DNA from: a virus
DNA: 27,830 nucleotides
Strand: one strand, 5' to 3'
Virus record (IMG/VR): IMGVR_UViG_3300021962_000509
Coordinates: 1 to 27,830 of that record
Shown here: positions 12,832 to 21,231 of the stretch, piece by piece
Position numbering within the stretch: position 1 is the first letter of the stretch
Layout of the letters: each line of letters begins with the position of its first letter
Translations under genes and position numbers: made by a program
Notes under the pieces: generated by a model
Databases searched by the model: none
Told to the model about the DNA's origin: nothing
What the model saw: only the letters and a program-made list of their open reading frames with translations

Positions 12832-13106
12832 GCAACAGAGAGCTAAAGCTTAAAATAATAAACTCTGGATACAAAGCCATAGAGGAATTGATAAAGGTTG
12901 CAGAGGAGAGTATCGTCACCCACGAAGAGGGCGATATATCAGCAGATAAGTTAAAGAATGCAGCAGCATCCAAGAAGTTGGCAATATTTGACGCATTTGA
13001 AATACTTAGCAGAATAGAATCCGAGAAAGAATCTCTTGATTATATAGAGAGAGGTATTAGTAAAGTAGACTCAAAACAAGGCTTTGCAGAAAGACGATCA
13101 AAATAG
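12828..13106 (+). CDS. Terminase small subunit candidate (92 aa)
   Basis: Small helical charged protein: NRELKLKIINSGYKAIEELIKVAEESI, EEGDISADKLKNAAASKKLAIFDAFEILSRIESEKESLDY. Its size, helical character and place directly upstream of and overlapping TerL suggest a TerS, which recognises genomic DNA for packaging. The helical block SADKLKNAA.SKKLAIFDAFEIL recurs in proteins next to TerL in Bacteroidota phages as I recall. No clear helix-turn-helix is visible, so the assignment rests mainly on position. Confidence 0.55.
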   Translation: MSNRELKLKIINSGYKAIEELIKVAEESIVTHEEGDISADKLKNAAASKKLAIFDAFEILSRIESEKESLDYIERGISKVDSKQGFAERRSK

Positions 13107-15330
13107 ACTTTATTATGTCGTGAAGGATTTAATTCCTTTAAATGCGATTACTAATAAAAATAGGGTTCGCTCTTGGCTGTACGGTTACAATGAGCAGTAC
13201 GACATTGTTGTTATCTCAAAGAATGGTCAGATAGGTGAGGTTATAAACATCTCAGGGGTAAACATAGCCCTTCCTCCTGCACCAGAGAATTGCCACAAAA
13301 GGAGCGACTCAAAAGCAGAGCAGTATTGGGAGCGTGTTCCAGTGCCTAAAGAACTCGATAAGATAAACTCAATCTTCCAATGGAATGAAAAGCCAAACGA
13401 GTTCAAAAATAAATGGGTTGACTATATAGAGAATGAGTTCGATTATCGTGAGCAAGGTTATTGGTTCATGAATAATGGGAATCCTTGCTATATCACAGGG
13501 TCTCATTATATGTACCTACAATGGTCAAGCATAGACGTTGGCTATCCTGACTTCCGAGAAGCGAATAGAATCTTCTTTTTATTCTGGGAAGCTTGCAAGG
13601 CAGACCCAAGATGTTTTGGAATGATATACCTCAAGATAAGACGCTCAGGTTTCTCTTTCATGTCATCCTCAGAGTGCGTAAATCTCGCAACATTAGCAAA
13701 GGACGCTCGCTTGGGTATCTTATCAAAGACAGGTGCTGATGCCAAGAAGATGTTTACCGATAAGGTGGTCCCAATCAACAACAAGCTACCATTCTTCTTC
13801 AAGCCAATAATGGATGGTATGGACAAGCCAAAGGTAGAGTTGGCGTTCCGCGTACCGGCATCGAAGATTACCAAGAAGAATATGCACGAGATCAACAACA
13901 ATGACATAGTCGGATTGGATACTACTATTGACTGGAAGAATACTGAGGAGAACTCTTATGACGGTGAGAAGCTATTATTCTTAGCGCATGATGAATCTGG
14001 TAAGTGGGTCAAGCCAAACAATATTCTTAATAACTGGCGTGTAACAAAAACTTGTTTACGTTTGGGTAGCAAGATTATAGGCAAGTGCATGATGGGGTCT
14101 ACCTCAAATGCCTTGAACAAGGGTGGTGATAACTTCAAGTCCTTGTACTATGACTCAAATGTAGAGAACAGAAATGCCAATGGTCAGACAAAGAGTGGGC
14201 TATACTCATTGTTCATCCCGATGGAGTGGAACATGGAGGGCTTTATTGACAAGTACGGTATGCCTGTATTCAGAAAGCCTGAGAAACCAATAGAGGGAGT
14301 AGATGGTGGCAAGATATCAAATGGAGCGATTGACTACTGGGAGAATGAGGCAGCGTCACTAAAGAACGATGCCGATGCACTGAACGAGTTCTATCGTCAG
14401 TTTCCAAGGTCAGAGTCCCATGCATTTAGAGATGAGAGTAAGCAGGCGATATTTAACCTGACTAAAATATATCAGCAAATTGATTACAATGACTCGTTAA
14501 TCAAGGAGCAGTATTTGACAAGAGGGTCATTCTCATGGAAAGACGGAATTAAAGACACAAAGGTTGTATGGACTCCAAATAAACATGGAAGATTCTTAAT
14601 TAGTTGGTTCCCTCCTGCGCATTATGCAAACAATGTGCATACAAGGAATGGAATGAAGTATCCAGGGAATGAGCATTTAGGGTCGTTTGGATGTGACCCA
14701 TATGACATCTCAGCAGTTGTTGGAGGAAGAGGGTCAAGTGGATCGCTGCATGGGATGACAAAATTCCATATGGATGATGCTCCAGTGAATGAGTTCTTTT
14801 TGGAATATATAGCAAGACCACAAACAGCAGAGATATTTTTTGAAGAGATACTTATGGCTTGCGTTTACTACGGAATGCCAATACTTATAGAGAATAATAA
14901 ACCAAGGTTATTGTACCATTTTAAAAACAGAGGATACAGAGGATTTTGTATGAACAGACCAGACAAGCAGTTGAACAAGTTGACAAAGACAGAGCGAGAG
15001 CTAGGTGGTATACCTAACTCATCTGAGGATGTCAAGCAGTCTCATGCTTCTGCAATCGAGTCGTACATCGAGAAGTTTATAGGGTTTGATTATACCGGTG
15101 CATATAGAGAACCTGATGTAATTGGCAATATGCCATTTACAAGAACACTTGAAGATTGGGCAAAGTTTGATATAAATGACAGGACTAAATTCGACGCTGC
15201 AATCAGCTCAGGATTAGCAATTATGGCAAATCAGAAACACCTTTATATGCCAGAGAAGAAAGAATCAAAAATAATTATTAACTTTGCTAGATATACAAAC
15301 GATGGGTTAACAAGTCAAATAATGAAATGA
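13084..15330 (+). CDS. terL: Terminase large subunit (packaging ATPase/nuclease)
   Basis: 748 aa; cuts concatemeric DNA and pumps it into the prohead at the portal. The ATPase region has a Walker-A-like KIRRSGFSF (184-192), then SKTGADAKKMF, and Walker B LFLAHDE (D303, E304). The nuclease domain starts with GCDPYD (Asp near 538), followed by ILIENNKPRLLYHFKNRGY. Variants of RR.GF.F instead of GKT/GKS occur in this terminase group. No in-frame ATG exists before the conserved N-terminal region (RSWLYGYNEQYDIVVISKNG...), so I use TTG 13084, which overlaps the upstream gene by 23 bp. The end overlaps the portal gene by ATGA. Confidence 0.88.
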   Translation: MQKDDQNRLYYVVKDLIPLNAITNKNRVRSWLYGYNEQYDIVVISKNGQIGEVINISGVNIALPPAPENCHKRSDSKAEQYWERVPVPKELDKINSIFQWNEKPNEFKNKWVDYIENEFDYREQGYWFMNNGNPCYITGSHYMYLQWSSIDVGYPDFREANRIFFLFWEACKADPRCFGMIYLKIRRSGFSFMSSSECVNLATLAKDARLGILSKTGADAKKMFTDKVVPINNKLPFFFKPIMDGMDKPKVELAFRVPASKITKKNMHEINNNDIVGLDTTIDWKNTEENSYDGEKLLFLAHDESGKWVKPNNILNNWRVTKTCLRLGSKIIGKCMMGSTSNALNKGGDNFKSLYYDSNVENRNANGQTKSGLYSLFIPMEWNMEGFIDKYGMPVFRKPEKPIEGVDGGKISNGAIDYWENEAASLKNDADALNEFYRQFPRSESHAFRDESKQAIFNLTKIYQQIDYNDSLIKEQYLTRGSFSWKDGIKDTKVVWTPNKHGRFLISWFPPAHYANNVHTRNGMKYPGNEHLGSFGCDPYDISAVVGGRGSSGSLHGMTKFHMDDAPVNEFFLEYIARPQTAEIFFEEILMACVYYGMPILIENNKPRLLYHFKNRGYRGFCMNRPDKQLNKLTKTERELGGIPNSSEDVKQSHASAIESYIEKFIGFDYTGAYREPDVIGNMPFTRTLEDWAKFDINDRTKFDAAISSGLAIMANQKHLYMPEKKESKIIINFARYTNDGLTSQIMK

Positions 15331-17762
15331 AAGATATAATCATAGACATACAGTACTCGGACTTCCCTAAACAATGGGCAACTGACGCAGAAAAGGCATC
15401 AGAAAGCTATGGGCTGCAAGTTGGACAAGCAATTCAATATGAGTGGTTTAGAAAGGATGGGTCGTCTTGTAGATACTATAGCAGATGGAACGAGTTCCAT
15501 AAGCTTAGGCTCTATGCTAGAGGTGAGCAGTCAGTAGCAAAGTATAAGAATGAGCTAGCGATTGATGGCGACTTGTCTTATTTGAATATCGACTGGACTC
15601 CTGTTCCTGTTATACCAAAGTTTGTTGACATCGTAGTGAATGGAATGGCTGACAGGTTATTCAAGCCAAAGGCGTATGCTCAAGATGCTATGTCATTAGC
15701 GAAGCGCAATAAGTACCAAGACATGATAGAGACTCAGATGATTGGCAAGCCAATATTTGAGACGATTCAAAAGTTCACAGGTGCTAATCCATTTGTTACA
15801 GACCCGAACACGCTACCTGAGAATGACGAGGAGCTGTCATTGTATATGCAAATAAATTACAAACCTGCAATTGAGATAGCAGAGGAGGTAGCAATAAACA
15901 CAATATTTGACGAGAACCACTACTACGACACAAGAAAGCGCTTAGACTATGACATGACTGTACTTGGTATAGCAGTAGCAAAGCACGAGTTCTTACTAGG
16001 AGAAGGCGTAAGGGTTTCTTACGTAGACCCAGCTAATGTGGTCTATAGCTATACTGAGGACCCATTCTTTGAGGACTGCTTCTATTGGGGTGAGATTAAA
16101 ACTGTGCCTCTTACGGAGCTATATAAAATCAATCCAAAACTAACGAAAGATGACCTACAAAAAATCTCACAATACAGTCAATCTTGGTACGATTACTACA
16201 ATGTTGCAAGATTCTATGAGAATAGCTTGTTTAGTAGGGACACTTGCACTCTGCTATATTTTAACTATAAGACAACCAAAAAAGTAGTCTATAAGAGAAA
16301 GACGACAGAAACTGGTTCTGTCAAGATGATACCAAAAGACGATACATTTAATCCTCCGGTAGAGATGATGGAGGAGGGCAACTTCGAGAAGGTTGATAAG
16401 ACTATTGACGTATGGTATGAGGGGGTGATGGTAATGGGTACCAATTACTTGATTAAATGGGAGATGGCTGAGAATATGGTCAGACCAAAATCATCAACAC
16501 AACACGCAATGCCAATGTATGTGGCGTGCGCTCCAAGGATGTATAAGGGTGTTATTGAGTCATTGGTTAGAAGAATGATACCATTCGCTGACTTGATTCA
16601 AATCACCCACCTAAAGCTACAGCAAGTCATCAACAGAGTTGTCCCTGATGGTGTGTTCATTGACGCTGACGGCCTCAATGAGGTTGACCTAGGTACAGGT
16701 GCCGCATATAATCCTGAGGATGCACTAAGGCTATACTTCCAAACAGGTAGTGTTATCGGTAGGAGCTTCACTCAAGATGGTGACTTCAATAATGCTAGGG
16801 TGCCGATCACTCAGCTTACATCAAACTCAGGAGCAGCAAAGACGCAAATGCTCATTGCCAACTACCAGCATTATATGGACATGATTAGGACCGTAACAGG
16901 TCTTAATGAGGCGAGAGATGGCTCAACACCTGACCCGAACTCTTTGGTTGGGCTACAGAAGATGGCAGCACTCAACTCAAATACAGCAACAAGACATATC
17001 CTTGAGAGCGGCTTATTTATTTATAGAAGACTAGCCGAGGCAATCACATATAGGGTGTCTGACATATTAGAGTATGCAGACTTCAAAGAGGACTTTGCCA
17101 TGAGGATTGGCAGGTATAATACCTCTATCCTAAATGATATCAAGGACTTGTACCTATATGACTTTGGTATATTTATTGAGGTCACTCCTGACGAAGAGCA
17201 GAAAGCACAACTTGAGGCCAATATACAGGTGGCATTATCGAAAGGGGACATCAACCTTGAGGATGCTATTGACATCAGAGAGCTTAAAAATCTCAAGTTA
17301 GCCAATCAATTGTTAAAGCTCAAGAGAGTTAAGAATGCTGAGAGAATGGAGCAGATGATGATGCAAAAGCAGGCGATGCAGTCACAGCAACAGTTGCAAT
17401 CTCAACAGATGGCAGCCGAGATGGCAGTACAGAAGATACAACTTGAGGCCCAATCAAAGACAATGGTTATCCAAGCAGAGATAGAGGGGCAAATGAAGAA
17501 GATGGAGTTCGAAGCAGGCATTAAGTCTAAGCTGATGGCAGAGGAGTTCCAATACAATCTAAAGATGCACGAGATGCAATCAAGTTTACTGACAAGCAGG
17601 GAGACTAAAAGAGAGGAGGAGAAAAATAAGCGTATAGGGATTCAGAATACTCAGCAGTCAAAACTCATCAATCAGAGGAAGAACAATCTTCCTCCACTTG
17701 ACTTCGAAAGCAATGAAGATAGCTTAGATGGCTTTGATTTAGCAGAATTTAATCCAAGATAA
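15327..17762 (+). CDS. Portal protein
   Basis: 811 aa; forms the dodecameric ring at the capsid vertex through which DNA enters and leaves. Recognised from its position between TerL and scaffold/MCP, its size, and its layout: an α/β core with IPKFVDIVVNGMADRLFKPKAYA, YDMTVLGIAVAKHEF, VRRMIPFADLIQITHLKLQQVINR and MRTVTGLNEARDG. A long Gln/Met-rich helical tail runs from about residue 670 (QMMMQKQAMQSQQQLQSQQMAAEM), ending in a disordered acidic tip. Such barrel-like helical tails occur in podovirus portals. Arg codons are almost all AGA/AGG, unlike the capsid gene. Confidence 0.85.
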   Translation: MKDIIIDIQYSDFPKQWATDAEKASESYGLQVGQAIQYEWFRKDGSSCRYYSRWNEFHKLRLYARGEQSVAKYKNELAIDGDLSYLNIDWTPVPVIPKFVDIVVNGMADRLFKPKAYAQDAMSLAKRNKYQDMIETQMIGKPIFETIQKFTGANPFVTDPNTLPENDEELSLYMQINYKPAIEIAEEVAINTIFDENHYYDTRKRLDYDMTVLGIAVAKHEFLLGEGVRVSYVDPANVVYSYTEDPFFEDCFYWGEIKTVPLTELYKINPKLTKDDLQKISQYSQSWYDYYNVARFYENSLFSRDTCTLLYFNYKTTKKVVYKRKTTETGSVKMIPKDDTFNPPVEMMEEGNFEKVDKTIDVWYEGVMVMGTNYLIKWEMAENMVRPKSSTQHAMPMYVACAPRMYKGVIESLVRRMIPFADLIQITHLKLQQVINRVVPDGVFIDADGLNEVDLGTGAAYNPEDALRLYFQTGSVIGRSFTQDGDFNNARVPITQLTSNSGAAKTQMLIANYQHYMDMIRTVTGLNEARDGSTPDPNSLVGLQKMAALNSNTATRHILESGLFIYRRLAEAITYRVSDILEYADFKEDFAMRIGRYNTSILNDIKDLYLYDFGIFIEVTPDEEQKAQLEANIQVALSKGDINLEDAIDIRELKNLKLANQLLKLKRVKNAERMEQMMMQKQAMQSQQQLQSQQMAAEMAVQKIQLEAQSKTMVIQAEIEGQMKKMEFEAGIKSKLMAEEFQYNLKMHEMQSSLLTSRETKREEEKNKRIGIQNTQQSKLINQRKNNLPPLDFESNEDSLDGFDLAEFNPR

Positions 17763-17784
17763 TACTACTTAATAAAATTTTTTA

Positions 17785-17792
17785 TAAATTTG
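17785..17792 (+). promoter_or_regulatory. Possible -7 element before scaffold gene
   Basis: TAAATTTG fits TAnnTTTG and lies 22 bp before the ATG at 17815, in the first sizeable gap (52 bp) after the packaging genes. No TTTG -33 is found at 19-21 bp, so it is weaker evidence than the promoters at 660 and 1288. It would give scaffold and capsid their own late transcript. Confidence 0.45.
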
Positions 17793-17814
17793 CAAATAAT
17801 TAAAATAAAATCAA

Positions 17815-18888
17815 ATGGAATTTAAAGCAGTAAGAGTATTAGACTCAACAGAACCCAAGAGTGTACAAGAGGTAGAAAAGGAACTTCTTGAGAAACATGA
17901 GCAATCATTATCGCAAGATATACCGCAAGAAGAATTTATTGCACCACAGCAGGAGATTGAGTTAAGAGAAGAAGACGTTCTTTCATATATAGGTAAAAGA
18001 TACAATAAGCAGATTAGCTCATTCGATGAATTGATGGCTGAGCGCAACTCAGAGGAGATGCCAGAGGATGTGGCTGCTTATATGAAATATAGAAAAGATA
18101 CAGGAAGAGGATTTGAAGACTTTCTCAAGTTGAAGAAAGATTTCGATTCTGTTCCGGAAGAACAGCTGCTTAAAGAGTATTTGTTATCTACACAAGAGGG
18201 TCTTGACGAAGATGACGTTGAGATGATGTTGGATGAGTACAGGTATGACGAGGACCTTGATGACGAGTCTTATATTAAGAAGACGAAGATATCAAGAAAG
18301 AAAGCTGTTAATGAGGCAAAGAAGTTTTTCAATTCTCAGAAAGAGATGTATAAGATGCCCCTTGAGTCAAGTACGGCAGGTATGTCTCAGGAAGAGAAAG
18401 AGGAGTTCAATGCTTATCGTCAATATATGCAACAGGCTAAGACGATCGAGGAGGAGAATAATCGTAAGCGTCAATGGTTTGAACAAAAAACCAATGAGGT
18501 ATTTGATGGTAATTTCAAAGGTTTTGAATTTAGTGTCAATAACAAAAAGCTTAATTTTAATCCTGGTGATGCTAATGAGCTTAAAAAGTTACACTCAAAT
18601 CCATCAAGCTTTATCGGTAAGTTTATCGATGATAGCGGCTTGATTAAAGATGCAGGTGGCTACCATAAAGCTTTGGCTGTTGCAATGAACCCTGAGAGGT
18701 TTGCCAAGTTCTTCTATGAGCAAGGTATGACTGATGCAGCAGATGACTTTATGCGTAAGACAAAAAATATCAATATGTCTGAGCGTAGAGCAAATGAGAC
18801 AACGAGGGTGAATGATGGGTTTCAGGTTAAAGCGGTTAATCCTGACCATGGAAAAAGCTTAAAAATCCGCAGCATAAAAAAATTGTAG
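17815..18888 (+). CDS. Capsid scaffolding protein (putative)
   Basis: 357 aa, strongly acidic and helical: long Glu-rich stretches (EVEKELLEKHEQSLSQ, EEGLDEDD-type blocks), a middle coiled-coil-like region (AYRQYMQQAKTIEEENNRKRQWFEQ), and a basic C-terminus (GKSLKIRSIKKL). Scaffolds are typically acidic, helical and bind the capsid protein through a basic C-terminal helix. The position directly before MCP fits. No protease domain is seen. Arg codons are AGA/AGG early but include CGT from about 18416 on, approaching the usage of the following MCP gene. Confidence 0.75.
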   Translation: MEFKAVRVLDSTEPKSVQEVEKELLEKHEQSLSQDIPQEEFIAPQQEIELREEDVLSYIGKRYNKQISSFDELMAERNSEEMPEDVAAYMKYRKDTGRGFEDFLKLKKDFDSVPEEQLLKEYLLSTQEGLDEDDVEMMLDEYRYDEDLDDESYIKKTKISRKKAVNEAKKFFNSQKEMYKMPLESSTAGMSQEEKEEFNAYRQYMQQAKTIEEENNRKRQWFEQKTNEVFDGNFKGFEFSVNNKKLNFNPGDANELKKLHSNPSSFIGKFIDDSGLIKDAGGYHKALAVAMNPERFAKFFYEQGMTDAADDFMRKTKNINMSERRANETTRVNDGFQVKAVNPDHGKSLKIRSIKKL

Positions 18889-18908
18889 ACAAATTAAAAA
18901 TTTAAAAA

Positions 18909-20327
18909 ATGCCAGGTTCAGTATTACCAAGTCCTACGTTTGCGTTGCAACCAGCAGCGGAACAAGTGGCCTTACAGACAAACTATATTACCAACTTCAA
19001 CTTCTTGAATCAGTATCTTCCTGATACTTATGAGAAGGAATTTGAGCGTTATGGTAATCGTACAATTGCATCATTCTTGCGCCTTGTAGGTGCTGAGATG
19101 CCTTCAAACTCTGACCAAATCAAATGGGCTGAGCAAGGTCGTTTGCATATCAAATATGTAAACTGCGCTGCTTCTGCTGTTGCTGGTGGTGTTGGTACAT
19201 TTACAATTTCTGATGCAGGTGCAACAACGGCTGCAATCCGTGTAGGTCAAACTTTGTTTATTCAAGTTAATACTACAGGTGTTACAAATAAAGCTATCGT
19301 AACAAGTGTTGTTGGATTGGCTGTAACTGTAGCATTCTATGAGACTGTTGTAAACATAGTGAATACTAACGTTTGTACAATTTTTATCTATGGTTCTGAG
19401 TTCAAGAAAGGAACTACTGGCATGGTAGGTTCTCTTGAATCCGAAGACTCAATCTTCTCTAACAACCCAATCATCCTAAAAGACCGTTACGCTGTAAATG
19501 GGTCTGACATGGCTCAGATTGGATGGGTTGAAGTAACAACTGAGAATGGTGCGACCGGGTACCTTTGGTACCTAAAATCAGAGCATGAGACTCGTCTTCG
19601 CTTTGAGGACTACCTTGAAACAGCTATGATTGAAGCCGTTCCTGCTGTGGCTGGTTCTGGTGCTGCTACTGCTGGATATATTGGGTCTGAAGGTATCTTC
19701 TATGCAGTAAACAACCGTGGTAACGTATGGGCTGGTGGTACGCCAACATCTCTTGCTGACTGGGATACAATCGTACAACGCCTTGACAAGCAAGGAGCTA
19801 TCGAAGAGAATGTTGTATTCTGTAATCGTCAATTGAGCTTTGACATCGATGGTATGCTTGCAGGTCTTAACGGTGCTAGCTCTGCTGCTGCAACTACTCC
19901 TTCTTATGGTGCTTCTTACGGTTTATTTGACAATGACGTAACTATGGCTTTGAATCTGGGGTTCTCTGGCTTCAGACGTGGTTATGACTTCTACAAATCA
20001 GATTGGAAGTACTTGAATGATCCAACTATGCGTGGCGGTCTTTCTGCTGCCGCTGCTACAGCTACAGGTACTGTAACAGGTCTTTTGGTTCCTGCCGGTT
20101 CAACTTCTGTTTACGACCAGATTATGGGCAAAAACGCTAAGCGTCCATTCCTTCACGTTCGCTACCGTGCAACTGAGGCTGAAGATCGCAGATACAAGAC
20201 TTGGATTACAGGTTCTGCCGGTGGTGCTTACACTAGCGACCTTGATGCAATGGAAGTAAACTTCCTTTCTGAGCGTTGTGTTTGTACACTTGGTGCTAAT
20301 AACTTCGTTCTGTTTAGATATGGTTAA
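18909..20327 (+). CDS. Major capsid protein
   Basis: 472 aa, HK97-fold candidate by context (portal, scaffold, MCP) and by features: N-arm LQTNYITNFNFLNQYLPDTYEKEFERYGNRTIASFLRLVGAEMPSNSDQIKWAEQGRLH, and a later YAVNGSDMAQIGWVEVTTENGATGYLWYLKSEHETRLRFEDYLE. An inserted Gly/Ala/Val-rich β-stretch (about residues 82-168) could be a surface domain. About 18 of 21 Arg codons are CGT/CGC, against nearly all AGA/AGG in portal, consistent with very high expression. A strong terminator follows 13 bp after the stop. Confidence 0.85.
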   Translation: MPGSVLPSPTFALQPAAEQVALQTNYITNFNFLNQYLPDTYEKEFERYGNRTIASFLRLVGAEMPSNSDQIKWAEQGRLHIKYVNCAASAVAGGVGTFTISDAGATTAAIRVGQTLFIQVNTTGVTNKAIVTSVVGLAVTVAFYETVVNIVNTNVCTIFIYGSEFKKGTTGMVGSLESEDSIFSNNPIILKDRYAVNGSDMAQIGWVEVTTENGATGYLWYLKSEHETRLRFEDYLETAMIEAVPAVAGSGAATAGYIGSEGIFYAVNNRGNVWAGGTPTSLADWDTIVQRLDKQGAIEENVVFCNRQLSFDIDGMLAGLNGASSAAATTPSYGASYGLFDNDVTMALNLGFSGFRRGYDFYKSDWKYLNDPTMRGGLSAAAATATGTVTGLLVPAGSTSVYDQIMGKNAKRPFLHVRYRATEAEDRRYKTWITGSAGGAYTSDLDAMEVNFLSERCVCTLGANNFVLFRYG

Positions 20328-20340
20328 TAAGGTGAATACT

Positions 20341-20372
20341 GGGGAGTGTCTTATGGCACTCTCCTTTTTTTT
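20341..20372 (+). terminator. Rho-independent terminator after the major capsid gene
   Basis: Stem GGGGAGTG/CACTCTCC (20341-20348 with 20357-20364, one G-T wobble), 8-nt loop, then eight T residues. No promoter motif lies between it and the next ATG at 20395, so it may be leaky and set a high capsid-to-downstream ratio. Confidence 0.88.
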
Positions 20373-20394
20373 AAAATTAAATTAAATTAAATAT

Positions 20395-21147
20395 ATGTCT
20401 GAGTTAAAAAAAATGGTACCTACAGATAAGGTATATAAGCTAAGAGGCAATGCTACACCGCTTTCATACACACTAGCATCAAGAAACCATCCAAGGTTTC
20501 CTTTGATGTGGTATGATGAAAAGAATAATATAAATAGAGCGCTTAGATATGCATCAAATCAAAAGTCACCATTCGAGGATGAGCAAGATGGAAATGCTAT
20601 TTTAGAGCCTATTATCTTTGAAGATGGATTCCTGAGTGTTCCAAAAACAAATCCTGTTTTGCAATCATTCTTGCATTATCACCCATTAAATGGAAGAGCA
20701 TTTGAAGAGGTAGACAAGGAGAGAGAAGCATTTGAAGAAGTTGAAGACTTAAACATTGAAGTTGATGCTTTGATTGCTGCTAGAAATTTAAGTATAGAGA
20801 AGCTTGAGATTATGACAAGGGTATTATTTGGTAAAGACCCATCAGTTATATCAACAGCAGAATTAAAAAGAGATATGCTTATTTTTGCCAAGATGAATCC
20901 AAAAGAGTTTATGCAAACCATAAATGACCCTGAGTTAAACTACCAAGGCAAGATTATGCTATTCTTCGAAAAGAAACTATTGGCTCTCCGTAATAATGAC
21001 AGAGAGATTTGGTTTAGTACACCATCCAATAAAAAGAAAATGTGTTCAATACCATTCGGTGCTGACCCATATGATTTTGCTGGACAGTTCTTACAAAGTG
21101 ACGAAGGCCTTGATGCGCTAAAGATGTTAGAGACATACTTATCGTAG
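20395..21147 (+). CDS. Conserved virion-associated protein (250 aa)
   Basis: Opens with KLRGNATPLSYTLASRNHPRFPLMWYDEKNNINRALRYASNQKSPFEDEQDG. A helical middle follows (AFEEVEDLNIEVDALIAARNLSIEKLEIMTRVLFG, ELKRDMLIFAKMNPKEFM). It ends KKMCSIPFGADPYDFAGQFLQSDEGLDALKMLETYL. From memory, the FPL.Y.D......R.IRYA.NQ.SPF.DEQDG opening and the C-terminal WFTSDEG-like end recur in a family found beside MCP genes in Bacteroidota phages; function unassigned. Its A/T leader is AAATTAAATTAAATAT. A terminator follows, so it forms a short unit of its own. Confidence 0.72.
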   Translation: MSELKKMVPTDKVYKLRGNATPLSYTLASRNHPRFPLMWYDEKNNINRALRYASNQKSPFEDEQDGNAILEPIIFEDGFLSVPKTNPVLQSFLHYHPLNGRAFEEVDKEREAFEEVEDLNIEVDALIAARNLSIEKLEIMTRVLFGKDPSVISTAELKRDMLIFAKMNPKEFMQTINDPELNYQGKIMLFFEKKLLALRNNDREIWFSTPSNKKKMCSIPFGADPYDFAGQFLQSDEGLDALKMLETYLS

Positions 21148-21178
21148 TCAAGTGAAAATATTTTAGAGTTATAGTAAG

Positions 21179-21209
21179 AGAGGGTGTGAATATATGCCCT
21201 CTTTTTTTT
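21179..21209 (+). terminator. Rho-independent terminator after the 20395 gene
   Basis: Stem AGAGGG/CCCTCT (21179-21184 with 21197-21202), extended by two wobble pairs, with an A/T-rich loop and a T-run through 21209. Confidence 0.85.
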
Positions 21210-21216
21210 ATATTTG
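21209..21216 (+). promoter_or_regulatory. Possible -7 element overlapping the terminator T-run
   Basis: TATATTTG fits TAnnTTTG and begins in the last T of the terminator tract, 15 bp before the ATG at 21232. There is no TTTG -33 at 19-21 bp. If used, the terminator hairpin forms its upstream region, giving a compact terminator-promoter joint. Confidence 0.45.
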
Positions 21217-21231
21217 TAAAAAAAATAGAGA

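Noticed and set aside
18233-18643. 136-codon frame inside the scaffold gene
   Set aside because: Arg/Leu/Ser-rich product in the +2 frame of a Glu/Lys-rich gene is a typical shadow frame with no leader of its own.
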